Shown here in pieces: positions 54,795 through 63,784 of a stretch of 64,000 nucleotides of DNA (within the stretch, counting starts at the first letter, position 1; every line of letters starts with the position of its first letter). Both the position numbers and the translations under genes were made by a program. Origin of the DNA: Flavobacteriales bacterium (lineage in GTDB: Bacteria; Bacteroidota; Bacteroidia; Flavobacteriales_E; Vicingaceae); NCBI GenBank assembly GCA_905339165.1, contig CAJPFH010000035.1, forward strand, positions 1 through 64,000, in the 5' to 3' direction. The notes beneath the pieces are model-generated. The model did no database searches and was not told the DNA's origin. It saw only the letters and a program-made list of their open reading frames with translations.

Positions 54795-55913
54795 ATGCAG
54801 GAAAAAGGCACCGCTGTTGTTATTATTCACGGTATAGGGCAGCAAAATCCTTTTGAAACATTAGATAGTTTTGGTCGTGGTTTAGCCACACACCTAGGAG
54901 CAAAATTAAAACACATAGAGCATGTGCTGGCTCCTTTTTCAAATAACAAAGGTGAGAAATACATCGATAGTTTTATTCGATTACACCTTTCCGAAAAAAT
55001 GGGCGAAGCCACTTTTATTGATATTCACGAATACTACTGGGCCAACTTAACCGAGAGGCAAATTACAACAGCCGAAATTGGCGAATGGATTTCTACCACC
55101 CTAAAGGGTGCGAAAAATGCCTTTAAACATACACCCGAATTAAATTCCATTGTAGCCAACCAAAAAAAAGATTATTGGTATAAACTTACCGATTTACTGT
55201 ATAAAGGAATGTTGATTTATCGCCTTTTGCGTTTTATCAATTTTCTTATCCCAAAATGGCTAACCGGTTTAAAAAACTTTATACAGCAACAATCGGAATA
55301 TATTTTAATTGGCTACGTAGGCGATATTGCCATCTATACCGGCATGGATGTTAAATCAAAAAATTTTAATGTGCGTTCTTCCATTCTTAAGGGCTCTGTT
55401 AATTTGCTGAAAGAAATTATTTCAAACGAACATTACCAAAAAGTAATTGTTGCCGGGCACTCGTTGGGGAGCGTTATTGCTTATGATACCTTAAACAAGA
55501 TACAAACAGAAGCTACATTAAAAGAAAATGTAAAACAAAACGCTAAAAAAATTGGTGGACTTTTAACCTTTGGTTCGCCTTTGGATAAAATTTATTTCTT
55601 CTTTAATGAACGAACTTCAAAAGAGCAATATATTCGTGGTCAAATAACCGAAAATTTACACTCGTTTAGAATTCATAACCGTAGCAATTGGCCTTTTGGA
55701 ATTAAAAATCCTATAACACCTTTTATAGACGAAAATATCGTTTGGCTCAACCTTTATCATAGCAACGACCCGGTAAGTGGCCGACTTGATTTCTACACCG
55801 TAAATGAAAATATTAAATGCATTTTCAGAAATAAATATGATAAATGGGGTATTGCGCACGTTGGTTATTGGGAACATAAAGGACTGTACACAAATTTGGA
55901 AAAACTATTATAA
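54795..55913 (+). CDS. Alpha/beta-hydrolase, lipase-like
   Basis: 372 aa. The fold shows a strand-turn HGIGQQ near residue 11 (VVIIHGIGQQNP, oxyanion region) and a nucleophile elbow VAGHSLGSVIAYD with Ser223. The acid/His partners are uncertain: the C-terminus has NLYHSNDPVSG and IAHVGYWEHKG, which would fit Asp and His. A weakly hydrophobic helix lies at ~139-152 (YRLLRFINFLIPKW). Substrate unknown. No signal peptide. It is the second gene of the M3 peptidase pair. Confidence 0.8.
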   Translation: MQEKGTAVVIIHGIGQQNPFETLDSFGRGLATHLGAKLKHIEHVLAPFSNNKGEKYIDSFIRLHLSEKMGEATFIDIHEYYWANLTERQITTAEIGEWISTTLKGAKNAFKHTPELNSIVANQKKDYWYKLTDLLYKGMLIYRLLRFINFLIPKWLTGLKNFIQQQSEYILIGYVGDIAIYTGMDVKSKNFNVRSSILKGSVNLLKEIISNEHYQKVIVAGHSLGSVIAYDTLNKIQTEATLKENVKQNAKKIGGLLTFGSPLDKIYFFFNERTSKEQYIRGQITENLHSFRIHNRSNWPFGIKNPITPFIDENIVWLNLYHSNDPVSGRLDFYTVNENIKCIFRNKYDKWGIAHVGYWEHKGLYTNLEKLL

Positions 55914-56035
55914 TTTTTCTCCTTACAAGTAAATGAAATTAAAAACATCGTTTATTTATTTCTACCCTTATAAGAATATATCAAAAAATAAACTTTTTTA
56001 TGATGATAGTATTTTTTGACATACACAAGTATTTA

Positions 56036-56043
56036 TAGGTTTG
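56036..56043 (+). promoter_or_regulatory. -7 box TAGGTTTG for the His-rich membrane protein gene
   Basis: Full consensus match, with TTTG at 56015-56018 as a possible -33 element 17 bases upstream. It ends 21 bases before the ATG at 56065, and its last bases are an in-frame TTG that is not the start. Confidence 0.6.
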
Positions 56044-56064
56044 CTGTTTACCATTTTAGGTGTC

Positions 56065-57324
56065 ATGGATAGTTTTATAGATAAAAAGTTTATTCGTATT
56101 TCTTTATTAAACCTACTAATAGTTGCTTTATTAGGTGTGTTAATGCGATATAAAATTGGTTTCGAGTTTAATTATTTCGACCAAAAGAATTTACAACATG
56201 CACACTCTCACTTTGCTTTTACCGGATGGATTTCCCAAACCATTATGATACTTATGGTTTTGTTAATTAGTAAAGAATTAACAAAACACAGACTCAAACT
56301 CTTTAAATTACTTCTCTTTTCAAACTTAATGGCTGCATACGGAATGCTCATATCATTTGCCATTAGTGGATACAGTTTATCTTCGATTATTTTTTCCAGT
56401 ATTTCTATTCTAACTTCATTTTTATTTTCGTACTGTTATTTTAAAAATTTAAACCTGATAAAAAGTAAACAAATTCGAAGATGGTTTGGTGCTGCTTTAT
56501 TTTTTAATATTATTTCTTCTTTGGGCACTTTTGCTTTGGTATATATGATGATTACTAAAAAAATTCCACAACATAACTATTTAGCCTCTGTGTATTGGTA
56601 TCTGCATTTTCAGTATAATGGGTGGTATTTGTTTGCATGCATAGGTTTGTTTTTAGGATATGTTCAATCTGTAGTAAAACAATTCAAAGTATCTATGGTT
56701 GTATTTTGGCTTTTTGCAACAAGTTGTATTCCTGCTTACGGGCTTTCTGTTCTTTGGCTTAAAATATCTCCCGTACTGTATATTCTTATAATTTTAGCCG
56801 CTATTGCCCAATATCTTGGAGGCATAATTATGTTAATTCGCTTAAGAAAATATAAATTTTTAGAAAATATTCGCACCAATAAATTAAGTGTATTGCTATT
56901 TATCATCTTAGGAATAGCCCTAGCTATTAAATTAAGTTTGCAATTAGGATCAACGATTCCCGCTATTAGTAAACTGGCCTTTGGGTTTAGGCCAATTGTT
57001 ATTGCGTATCTGCATTTGGCTTTATTAGCCATTACATCTGTATTTCTTATAACATATATCTATGCTACTCAAAAAATTAAAATCAACTATTTAAGCATAA
57101 GTGGTATTATACTTTTTGTTATTGGTGTTTATTTAAATGAAATAATGCTAGCAGTTCAAGGAATTGCCTCTTTTAGCTACACCGTTATACCTGGCGTCAA
57201 TGGAATGCTGTTGGGCATTTCTCTTCTTATTTTGTTTGGAATATTTTTAATATATTTTTCTCAATTGAAAAAACTACTATTAAATAATTTTAAACATGAT
57301 GATAATCATTTATTGAAATCGTAG
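56065..57324 (+). CDS. Polytopic membrane protein with conserved histidines (heme-copper oxidase/NnrS-like pattern)
   Basis: 419 aa from the ATG at 56065, with about 12 hydrophobic helices. Histidine-bearing motifs recall heme or metal sites: NLQHAHSHFAFTGWISQ near residue 40, YWYLHFQYNGWYLF near 175, and RPIVIAYLHLALLAI near 315. This resembles subunit-I-like or NnrS-like membrane proteins that occur near denitrification genes in Bacteroidota, but I cannot assign a family with certainty. Its neighbours (fasciclin, nos cluster) support a link to nitrogen-oxide metabolism or redox stress. No signal peptide. Confidence 0.7.
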   Translation: MDSFIDKKFIRISLLNLLIVALLGVLMRYKIGFEFNYFDQKNLQHAHSHFAFTGWISQTIMILMVLLISKELTKHRLKLFKLLLFSNLMAAYGMLISFAISGYSLSSIIFSSISILTSFLFSYCYFKNLNLIKSKQIRRWFGAALFFNIISSLGTFALVYMMITKKIPQHNYLASVYWYLHFQYNGWYLFACIGLFLGYVQSVVKQFKVSMVVFWLFATSCIPAYGLSVLWLKISPVLYILIILAAIAQYLGGIIMLIRLRKYKFLENIRTNKLSVLLFIILGIALAIKLSLQLGSTIPAISKLAFGFRPIVIAYLHLALLAITSVFLITYIYATQKIKINYLSISGIILFVIGVYLNEIMLAVQGIASFSYTVIPGVNGMLLGISLLILFGIFLIYFSQLKKLLLNNFKHDDNHLLKS

Positions 57325-57355
57325 ATAAAAAGTACTTTGGTTAAAACAATTTATT

Positions 57356-57925
57356 ATGAAAAACAAACTAATATACCCGGCAGCAATCATCTTACTACAA
57401 GCTATGGCATGTGGAGGGTCTGGTTCTGAAAATAGTAATGAAAATAATCCTATTGAGAACACTCCAACCGAGACAGTTGGTCAATCGGGGGTTAAAGATG
57501 ATGTTTCAAATCCAAATATTGTTCAGGTTGCCGTAGGAAGTAAAGACCATACTACACTTGTTACAGCAGTAAAAGCCGCCAGTTTAGTAGACGCGCTAAG
57601 TAATGCAGGCCCTTTTACTGTTTTTGCCCCTGTAAATGCGGCATTCGATAAACTGCCCGCAGGAACCGTAGAAGGCTTACTTAAGCCTGAGAAGAAAGCC
57701 GATTTACAACATATTCTAGAATACCATACTTATGTAGGCGTACTTAAAATTGAGTACATGAATGATGGGCAAGAATATGAGCAAGTGAGTGGTCAAAAAA
57801 TAAAAATTACGAAAAAAGACGGAAAAGTTTTTGTGAACGATGTTGCTGAAATTGTGGCCTCTATTCCAACCTCTAATGGCATAATTCACGTAATTAACGA
57901 AGTGCTTTTACCTCCAGCTAAATAA
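57356..57925 (+). CDS. Fasciclin-domain lipoprotein
   Basis: 189 aa. Lipoprotein signal with lipobox QAMAC (Cys19), then a low-complexity N/E/T-rich linker (~22-52). Residues ~55-187 form a fasciclin (FAS1) domain: TTLVTAVKAASLVDALSNAGPFTVFAPVNAAFDKLP and the closing NGIIHVINEVLLP. FAS1 domains are adhesion or surface-binding modules. A fasciclin lipoprotein beside nos genes recurs in Bacteroidota; the functional reason is unknown. A terminator follows. Confidence 0.9.
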   Translation: MKNKLIYPAAIILLQAMACGGSGSENSNENNPIENTPTETVGQSGVKDDVSNPNIVQVAVGSKDHTTLVTAVKAASLVDALSNAGPFTVFAPVNAAFDKLPAGTVEGLLKPEKKADLQHILEYHTYVGVLKIEYMNDGQEYEQVSGQKIKITKKDGKVFVNDVAEIVASIPTSNGIIHVINEVLLPPAK

Positions 57926-57945
57926 ATGATATGTTCAATAATACT

Positions 57946-57975
57946 AAAAAAGCCGACAACTTGTCGGCTTTTTTT
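57946..57975. terminator. Bidirectional terminator between the fasciclin gene and nosY
   Basis: A6GCCGAC pairs with GTCGGCT6 around a 5-base tip, 21 bases after the fasciclin stop and 10 bases from the convergent nosY stop. A and T tracts on both flanks suit both directions. Confidence 0.88.
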
Positions 57976-57984
57976 ATTATTCAT

Positions 57985-58752
57985 TTACAAGTCTTTTTTA
58001 TTGAAAATTTTAAGTGATAGGAGAAAAGGAAATAGAATCCAACATATTAATAACATAAAGGCAATAAAAAGCCCAAGATTTGAACCAAAAAAATCTTTAA
58101 AAATTGCTCCGGAGTATCCCATCATTGCAGACACATTTAAATGCAACAAGATAAGAATCCTTGCTAAATCAATAGGACTACTGGCTGTAATACCTACCAT
58201 CATTTTTTCTATTGGGTAATCGGAAAATTGAAATAAAAGAAACAAAACTAATCCATCAAATAATAAAGCAAAATATAACCATAATAGAATCGAAATACCA
58301 ATGCCCTTGGCTTTATCGCGACTAAGAATGGAGCTAAGGAATGCGATAGCAATAAATACAGTAGAAATTAAGCATCCTACCACAATCATCATAAAACCAA
58401 CTAAAGATTCTGCAAATAATATTAAAGGAATTCCTGCTGCTATTAAAAAAGCACTTAGTAAACTAATCGATAATCCAATGAATAAACTCAGCCATATTTT
58501 ATTGCGATGTATGGGTTGACTTAATAATAGTTCTATAAATTCAGAGCTATTATATATATAGATTGTAGCGAATAGAATAGAGACTAAAGGTACAATTAGT
58601 AAAATAATATTTAATATGGTAAGTACCCCTTTGGTAGAGCCGTCTTCTAAACTAAAGGCACTCCATGAAAATGCAGCCAATAGAATGGTATAGGCTAATA
58701 CAATTTTATTTTTTAAAATATCAAGAATTATGAATTTAATAATTCTGTTCAT
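57985..58752 (-). CDS. nosY: NosY-type ABC permease for nitrous oxide reductase maturation
   Basis: 255 aa with about six membrane segments (e.g. ILNIILLIVPLVSILFATIYIY, GFMMIVVGCLISTVFIAIAFL). It carries the type seen in NosY: an ABC-2-like permease with SEFIELLLSQPIHRNKIWLS near residue 70. It shares one base with nosF (TAATG), so the two are translationally coupled. With NosF and NosD it forms the transporter needed for assembling the copper-sulphur centre of NosZ. Confidence 0.92.
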   Translation of the reverse strand: MNRIIKFIILDILKNKIVLAYTILLAAFSWSAFSLEDGSTKGVLTILNIILLIVPLVSILFATIYIYNSSEFIELLLSQPIHRNKIWLSLFIGLSISLLSAFLIAAGIPLILFAESLVGFMMIVVGCLISTVFIAIAFLSSILSRDKAKGIGISILLWLYFALLFDGLVLFLLFQFSDYPIEKMMVGITASSPIDLARILILLHLNVSAMMGYSGAIFKDFFGSNLGLFIAFMLLICWILFPFLLSLKIFNKKDL

Positions 58753-59459
58753 TAATTTTGTTGTTTTAAAATTTTAGAAATAACTTTTGAGATTTTATCT
58801 TCGCCAGTTTCTCTTTTAAGTGTTTCAATACTCTGATAAAAATTTATTTTCCCTTCTTGCATAAAAATAAGGTGAGAAACCAACTCATCTAACTCACTTA
58901 ATAAATGTGAAGTGATGAGTATTAATTTTCCATTTTGTTTTTCTTTTAGAATTTTTTCTTTCAAAATTTCTGAAGATAGTGGATCTAAACCGGCCGTGGG
59001 TTCATCTAAAATAAGCACATCAGGATTAAATAAAAATGCAAGAGTGGCACTTACTTTTTGAGTAGTTCCACCGCTAAGTGTACGCATTTGTTTATAAAAC
59101 ATTTGATTCAACTGGAATTGATTAAGGAGGTCTTCATCAATATTGTTATTAGATTGACGTATATTTTTAATCATTTCTATTACTTGACCAATACTCATAT
59201 TTTCGGGGTATCTTCCAATTTGAGGCATATACCCTATATTTTTTCGGTATTCAAAATCATTTTTAATATTTTTTTCTTTAAATATAATATCGCCACCATC
59301 TGGCAACACCATACCTAATATTGATTTAATTAATGTTGTTTTACCACAGCCGTTAGGCCCTATTAATGCCACACATTGTCCTTCTTCAAATAAAAGATTG
59401 ATGTTATTCAAAACACTTAAACGACCAAATTTTTTAGAAACATTTATTAACTCAATCAT
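58752..59459 (-). CDS. nosF: NosF-type ABC ATPase
   Basis: 235 aa. Walker A GPNGCGKTTLIKS, signature LSGGTTQKVS, Walker B VLILDEPTAGLDP and switch His in ITSHLLSELDEL are intact. It energises NosY. It overlaps nosD by 4 bases and nosY by 1, so the D-F-Y triplet is tightly coupled. Confidence 0.94.
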   Translation of the reverse strand: MIELINVSKKFGRLSVLNNINLLFEEGQCVALIGPNGCGKTTLIKSILGMVLPDGGDIIFKEKNIKNDFEYRKNIGYMPQIGRYPENMSIGQVIEMIKNIRQSNNNIDEDLLNQFQLNQMFYKQMRTLSGGTTQKVSATLAFLFNPDVLILDEPTAGLDPLSSEILKEKILKEKQNGKLILITSHLLSELDELVSHLIFMQEGKINFYQSIETLKRETGEDKISKVISKILKQQN

Positions 59460-60688
59460 AACTTTATTGCTCTCATTAACGGTTTATTATCAATAAAATT
59501 TTCGGGTGTTAAACTTGGTAATATTTTTTCTGATTTATCTAATAGTGTTACAATAAAACTTCTATAAATTAGCATGGCCGGTGGACAATTTTCTACTATA
59601 ACAGAGAATAAACTAAGAGGATGATAAGGAACATCTCCAACATTATCTTTATTCAGATCATACCCTTCATACTTATCCCAATAATTTTCATTGAATGTAT
59701 TTAAAACCAGCGTTCCATTCGTGCTAACATCAAATGTATTTCCAATAAAATTATTTTTTTCAATATAATTATCCATACAACTAGCTTGTATTTTCATACC
59801 CCATCCATTCGCTTCAAAAATATTTTTTTCAATCAGTAGCCTATTTGAACCCTCTATATAAATTCCTGATGTATTATTATAAAATTTATTTGTAGCTATA
59901 TAACTATCAGAAATATCTTTTAATAAAAGACCATAAGAGGAATCGCCCCAGTTGTTTTCAAATGTATTATTCATCATGGTTACTTTTTTGGTAAACATAA
60001 CAGCAACACCGGCACCATTGTTTTTAAAAATATTAGTAATGTAGGAATCATTATGAGAAAACATAAAGTGCAAACCGTACCGAAGGTTATTACAAGAAAT
60101 ATTTCTCCAAATGATTGAATTCGTTACAAACTCAAAATAAATCCCGTCTCTATTACCTGAAATATTATTTCCTATAATTTGCAAACTATCGCTTTTCCAA
60201 CAATGCACCCCATTTCCTATTTCTTGTTCTGTTTTTATTAAAGCACTTATTTTATTATCTTTTACTATGCAATGTTTACTTTCCTGAATATATATTCCAA
60301 AAAAATTATCGAATAATTGATTGTTTTGAATGGTAACATAACTGGAGTTATAAATTTTTATACCACCAGGGTCATCTAATACAGCATAACTTGAATGTTG
60401 TATAATAAAGCCCTTAATGGTAACATAATTTGCTTTAACGGTAAGTACTTCAAATTTTTTTTCTCCGTCTAAAACCGGAAAATCTTTTCCTAATAAGAAA
60501 ACGGATTTATCAATAACAATATTTCCTTCCTTATAAAAACCTTTTTCAACAATAATAGTATCTCCATTTACTGCATCATTTAAGGCTAATTTAATTTTTT
60601 TATAAAAATAATTATTGCCAATAAGAAGAGTTTTTGCATCTATTATGAAAGAGGAAAAGAGAAATATAGAAAATAATAATACCCTCAT
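59456..60688 (-). CDS. nosD: NosD, periplasmic copper-centre maturation protein
   Basis: 410 aa. Signal peptide (MRVLLFSIFLFSSFIIDA, cut before KTLLIG). The body is a right-handed beta-helix of ~22-residue repeats, as in the NosD/CASH family (INDAVNGDTIIVEKG..., NNQLFDNFFGIYIQES, GNGVHCWKSDSLQIIGNNIS). It helps insert the CuZ cluster into NosZ with NosF and NosY. The last ~60 residues are less regular (EKILPSLTPENF). Confidence 0.93.
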   Translation of the reverse strand: MRVLLFSIFLFSSFIIDAKTLLIGNNYFYKKIKLALNDAVNGDTIIVEKGFYKEGNIVIDKSVFLLGKDFPVLDGEKKFEVLTVKANYVTIKGFIIQHSSYAVLDDPGGIKIYNSSYVTIQNNQLFDNFFGIYIQESKHCIVKDNKISALIKTEQEIGNGVHCWKSDSLQIIGNNISGNRDGIYFEFVTNSIIWRNISCNNLRYGLHFMFSHNDSYITNIFKNNGAGVAVMFTKKVTMMNNTFENNWGDSSYGLLLKDISDSYIATNKFYNNTSGIYIEGSNRLLIEKNIFEANGWGMKIQASCMDNYIEKNNFIGNTFDVSTNGTLVLNTFNENYWDKYEGYDLNKDNVGDVPYHPLSLFSVIVENCPPAMLIYRSFIVTLLDKSEKILPSLTPENFIDNKPLMRAIKL

Positions 60689-60697
60689 TAAAAGAAA

Positions 60698-61726
60698 TTA
60701 TTGATTGATTTCTTTCCACGTTTTAAGAGATGTTTTTCTCTCTTTAGCAAATTTTTGGGCTTTTGTATTTTCAGAAAATGCGGCAATGTTTCCTCCCATA
60801 GGACTTCTTATAGACTCAGAAAGAACAAAGAATGCATTTTCTGCAGGGATTAACAGATTGTTAGATGTGAATTCATTTACAAAATGTATTTTACATTCTA
60901 CATTATTGTTATCGCTTTTATAATTAATCATACATCTTAAATCATCAAACTTATATACACGCCCTTTTTTGGTTATAAGTTCTGAAGCAAATCTTCCATC
61001 TGTTATGGTCATTTTACAATATTCGCAATTATCCTTGTTTAATTTTATTGGTTCAGAATCTAAATTTGAACATGCAATGAATGATATTAAGAAAAAAAGA
61101 GAAAGAGTAATTGCTGTTGGTTTCGACATTCTGAAACGATTCAATACCCCCGTTTCAAACAAAACGACAAACAGCAATAACAATCCGCAAATAATAAAGA
61201 GCCATCCACCTAAATCGGGAACAGAATAGGCTCCGAAGTTTAGAAGTTGTTTAAAGCCAACTAATGGTGGTTGGTAAGCCATTCCAGGAACTATAATTGC
61301 AGCATTGGGATCGAGGTTATGCCCGTAATTATATTCCCAACGCCAAAAATCAACCATTGCTATAATGCCAAACAACACAAATGCTGCAAAGGTAAAGTAT
61401 AAAACTTTTTTTCTGGCAATTAATATATTTATTAGAAACAAGAGTGCATATCCGGCAATGATGTATGGTAATAGAGTAAACTCAATGAAGTTTTCAGTAT
61501 GAAGTGTTTGCATCCCTATATAGTGATTTAGACCATTTATAATATCCACATCTCCTCCTATTTCATTTGCATAAATAAGTAAACCTAGTCCTTCAGGGTA
61601 TTGTGGTGCATCTAATTCTATTCTCCATATTGGAACAAAAATGGATACTACTAAAATAATACTTGCTATAATAAGTAATACTTTAGATAACAAAGATATT
61701 CTATTCGTTTTCATAAGCATATTCAT
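60698..61726 (-). CDS. nosL: NosL-type copper chaperone fused to an N-terminal membrane module
   Basis: 342 aa. Residues ~1-195 form four membrane segments (KVLLIIASIILVVSIFVPIW, LLPYIIAGYALLFLINILI, TFAAFVLFGIIAMVDFW, LFIICGLLLLFVVLF). The rest is a NosL domain: NCEYCKMTITDGRFASELIT with the Cys-x2-Cys-x-Met copper site, then RVYKFDDLRCM. The NosL part begins at Met200 with a segment that looks like a full lipoprotein signal ending in Cys219 (FLISFIAC), so this may be a gene fusion or two overlapping products. NosL hands copper to NosZ. A hairpin separates it from nosZ. Confidence 0.88.
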   Translation of the reverse strand: MNMLMKTNRISLLSKVLLIIASIILVVSIFVPIWRIELDAPQYPEGLGLLIYANEIGGDVDIINGLNHYIGMQTLHTENFIEFTLLPYIIAGYALLFLINILIARKKVLYFTFAAFVLFGIIAMVDFWRWEYNYGHNLDPNAAIIVPGMAYQPPLVGFKQLLNFGAYSVPDLGGWLFIICGLLLLFVVLFETGVLNRFRMSKPTAITLSLFFLISFIACSNLDSEPIKLNKDNCEYCKMTITDGRFASELITKKGRVYKFDDLRCMINYKSDNNNVECKIHFVNEFTSNNLLIPAENAFFVLSESIRSPMGGNIAAFSENTKAQKFAKERKTSLKTWKEINQ

Positions 61727-61731
61727 TTACA

Positions 61732-61764
61732 AAAAAGGGGCGAACCTTTTGGTTGCCCCTTTTT
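61732..61764 (-). terminator. Hairpin between nosZ and nosL
   Basis: A5G4C pairs with GC4T5 and AACC with GGTT around a TTTT loop, with one bulged base (stem 61732-61746 with 61751-61764). On the minus strand it is followed by a T tract. It lies 21 bases after the nosZ stop, so it may partly end nosZ mRNA before nosL. Confidence 0.75.
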
Positions 61765-61785
61765 AATCTAAAAAGACAACTCTAA

Positions 61786-63765
61786 CTATTTTAATGACCC
61801 CGGTGTATTATTTCCTAAACTAAAAGAAATAGGCACATTACTATTTGCTGAAGAAACTCTTGCATATCCCTGCATTTCCTGATGTAATGCACTACAAAAA
61901 TCGGTGCAATAGAATGGGGTAATACCAACTCTATCGGCTGTCCATTTTAATGTTGCGGTTTCACCCGGCATAATAAGTAACTCTGCATTTTGAGCCCCTT
62001 TTACAGAAAATCCATGTGGTACATCCCAATCTTGTTCAAGGTTAGTAACATGAAAATAGACTTCATCACCCTTTTTTATTCCTTCAATATTATCTGGAGC
62101 AAAATGCGAACGAACACAAGTCATATAAACGTGTACTTTATTCCCTTCTCGAACTACTTTAGATTCTTGTTCGCCTTTGGCTGCATAAGGGTGTTTATTG
62201 TCTTCTATTTTATAGAACTTTAATTGACCGTTATTTCTAATCAAATCTGCCGGTGCGGCTTGTGCATAATGCGGTTCTCCAATAGTTGGAAAATCTAATA
62301 TCAGTTGCATTTTACCGCCACTGATATCGTACAACTGTGCTGATTGTGTTAATTCTGGTCCCGTAGGTAAATATCTATCTTTAGTTATTTTATTATATGC
62401 TACTAAATATTTTCCAAAAGGCTTTTTAGTATCTCCCCCAGGAATCATTAAGTGTCCAACTGAGTAATAGGTAGGAACCCGATCTAAAACTTCTAGTGTT
62501 TTTAAACTCCATTTTACAATTTCTGATGATACGAAGAAACTAGTATATGCATTTCCTTCTCCATCAAACTCAGTATGTAAAGGTCCTAATCCTGGCTTTT
62601 TAACTTCTCCGTGTAGGGCCGATTCGTACTTAATAACATGTACGCCTTCATAGTCTGTTTCAAATTCATTGTTTTCTATAGCCTTAATCATCTTTGAAAA
62701 ACTAAAAACAGGAATAAGTGCTGCTAATTTACCACTTCCGCAAATGTATTCACCTGAAGGGTCTACATCTGTTCCGTGAGGAGACTTTGGACAAGGTAAA
62801 AAATAGCAGATATCTTTGAACTCAGTTGCATCTAAAACTAAAACCTCATTTTTTAATACAGAATTACCTGTGTGAGTACTTTCATTCCATGTGTTATGAG
62901 CGTAACTAACGGTTTCTTTTTTTCCTTTTCCGGCTTTAATATACTCCTCGGCTTTTTTCCAATTTACTGCCATTATAAAGTCTTTATCTTTTTGCGAAGC
63001 ATTTACTTCTAATAAGGTATGGGCTTGCTCTACATTATAACAAGAAAAGAAAAACCAACCATGCGAAGGACCTTTACCTCCGTGTGCCTTATCAAAATCA
63101 ATTCCTGGCAACCTCAATTGAAAGGCTATATCCATTTCACCTTCTTTTCCAACAGAAATAAAACTCATGTGCGATTTGAATGTTTCTTTATATGTATTAA
63201 TTGGAACATCACCATTCTCATAATCGCCAGGAACAGCAAAACGAGTACCTGCTACAACATACTCGCTATTCTCTGTAATAAAAGGAGAAGAGTGATTTCC
63301 AGCACTGTTTGGCAATTCGATTATTTCTGCAGTTTTAAATGTTTTTAAATCAATGCGAGCAACTCTAGGCGTATTATTGGCATTTATAAACACCCACCTT
63401 CCATCAACCTCGCCATTGGTTTGTGACAATTCAGGATGATGAGCATCATCCCAAGGAATAAAACCATGCGAGGTATTTAGCATAGGCTTGGACTCCTCAC
63501 TAAAACCCCAACCTTTTTCAGGATCAACAGAGAAAACGGGAATTGAACGAAATAATCGTCCGCTAGGTAAACCATAAACACTTAACTGACCATTAAATCC
63601 GCCCGATACGAAATTATAAAACTCATCATACTTTCCGGGGGCAACATACGCCTTCGAGGAGGCATCTCCTGATACCGCATTGCTTGTGTTTTTTGGCTTA
63701 CAGGCAACAAATGCTAACAAGCCAAAGAACACTGAAATTAATATTGTTTTAGATACAATTTTCAT
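61786..63765 (-). CDS. nosZ: Nitrous oxide reductase (clade II type), lipoprotein
   Basis: 659 aa. Reduces N2O to N2. The N-terminus is a Sec lipoprotein signal with lipobox LAFVAC (Cys22), not a Tat signal, which together with the NosL/D/F/Y set fits clade II. The beta-propeller contributes CuZ His residues, e.g. the DDAHHPEL pair near 110 and later SAGNHSSPF, KSPHGTDVD and HGEVKK-region His. The CuA cupredoxin domain holds His584 (DWDVPHGFS), Cys620, Cys624, His628 and Met631 (CTDFCSALHQEM). Preceded in the same operon by a cytochrome c, the likely electron donor. Confidence 0.96.
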   Translation of the reverse strand: MKIVSKTILISVFFGLLAFVACKPKNTSNAVSGDASSKAYVAPGKYDEFYNFVSGGFNGQLSVYGLPSGRLFRSIPVFSVDPEKGWGFSEESKPMLNTSHGFIPWDDAHHPELSQTNGEVDGRWVFINANNTPRVARIDLKTFKTAEIIELPNSAGNHSSPFITENSEYVVAGTRFAVPGDYENGDVPINTYKETFKSHMSFISVGKEGEMDIAFQLRLPGIDFDKAHGGKGPSHGWFFFSCYNVEQAHTLLEVNASQKDKDFIMAVNWKKAEEYIKAGKGKKETVSYAHNTWNESTHTGNSVLKNEVLVLDATEFKDICYFLPCPKSPHGTDVDPSGEYICGSGKLAALIPVFSFSKMIKAIENNEFETDYEGVHVIKYESALHGEVKKPGLGPLHTEFDGEGNAYTSFFVSSEIVKWSLKTLEVLDRVPTYYSVGHLMIPGGDTKKPFGKYLVAYNKITKDRYLPTGPELTQSAQLYDISGGKMQLILDFPTIGEPHYAQAAPADLIRNNGQLKFYKIEDNKHPYAAKGEQESKVVREGNKVHVYMTCVRSHFAPDNIEGIKKGDEVYFHVTNLEQDWDVPHGFSVKGAQNAELLIMPGETATLKWTADRVGITPFYCTDFCSALHQEMQGYARVSSANSNVPISFSLGNNTPGSLK

Positions 63766-63784
63766 AATATATTATTTTTAAAGG

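Noticed and set aside
56018-56034. FNR/CRP-like half sites (TTGAC and ACAAG) before the His-rich membrane protein gene
   Set aside because: The spacing and second half do not match a 14-bp FNR palindrome; I could not claim a regulator site.
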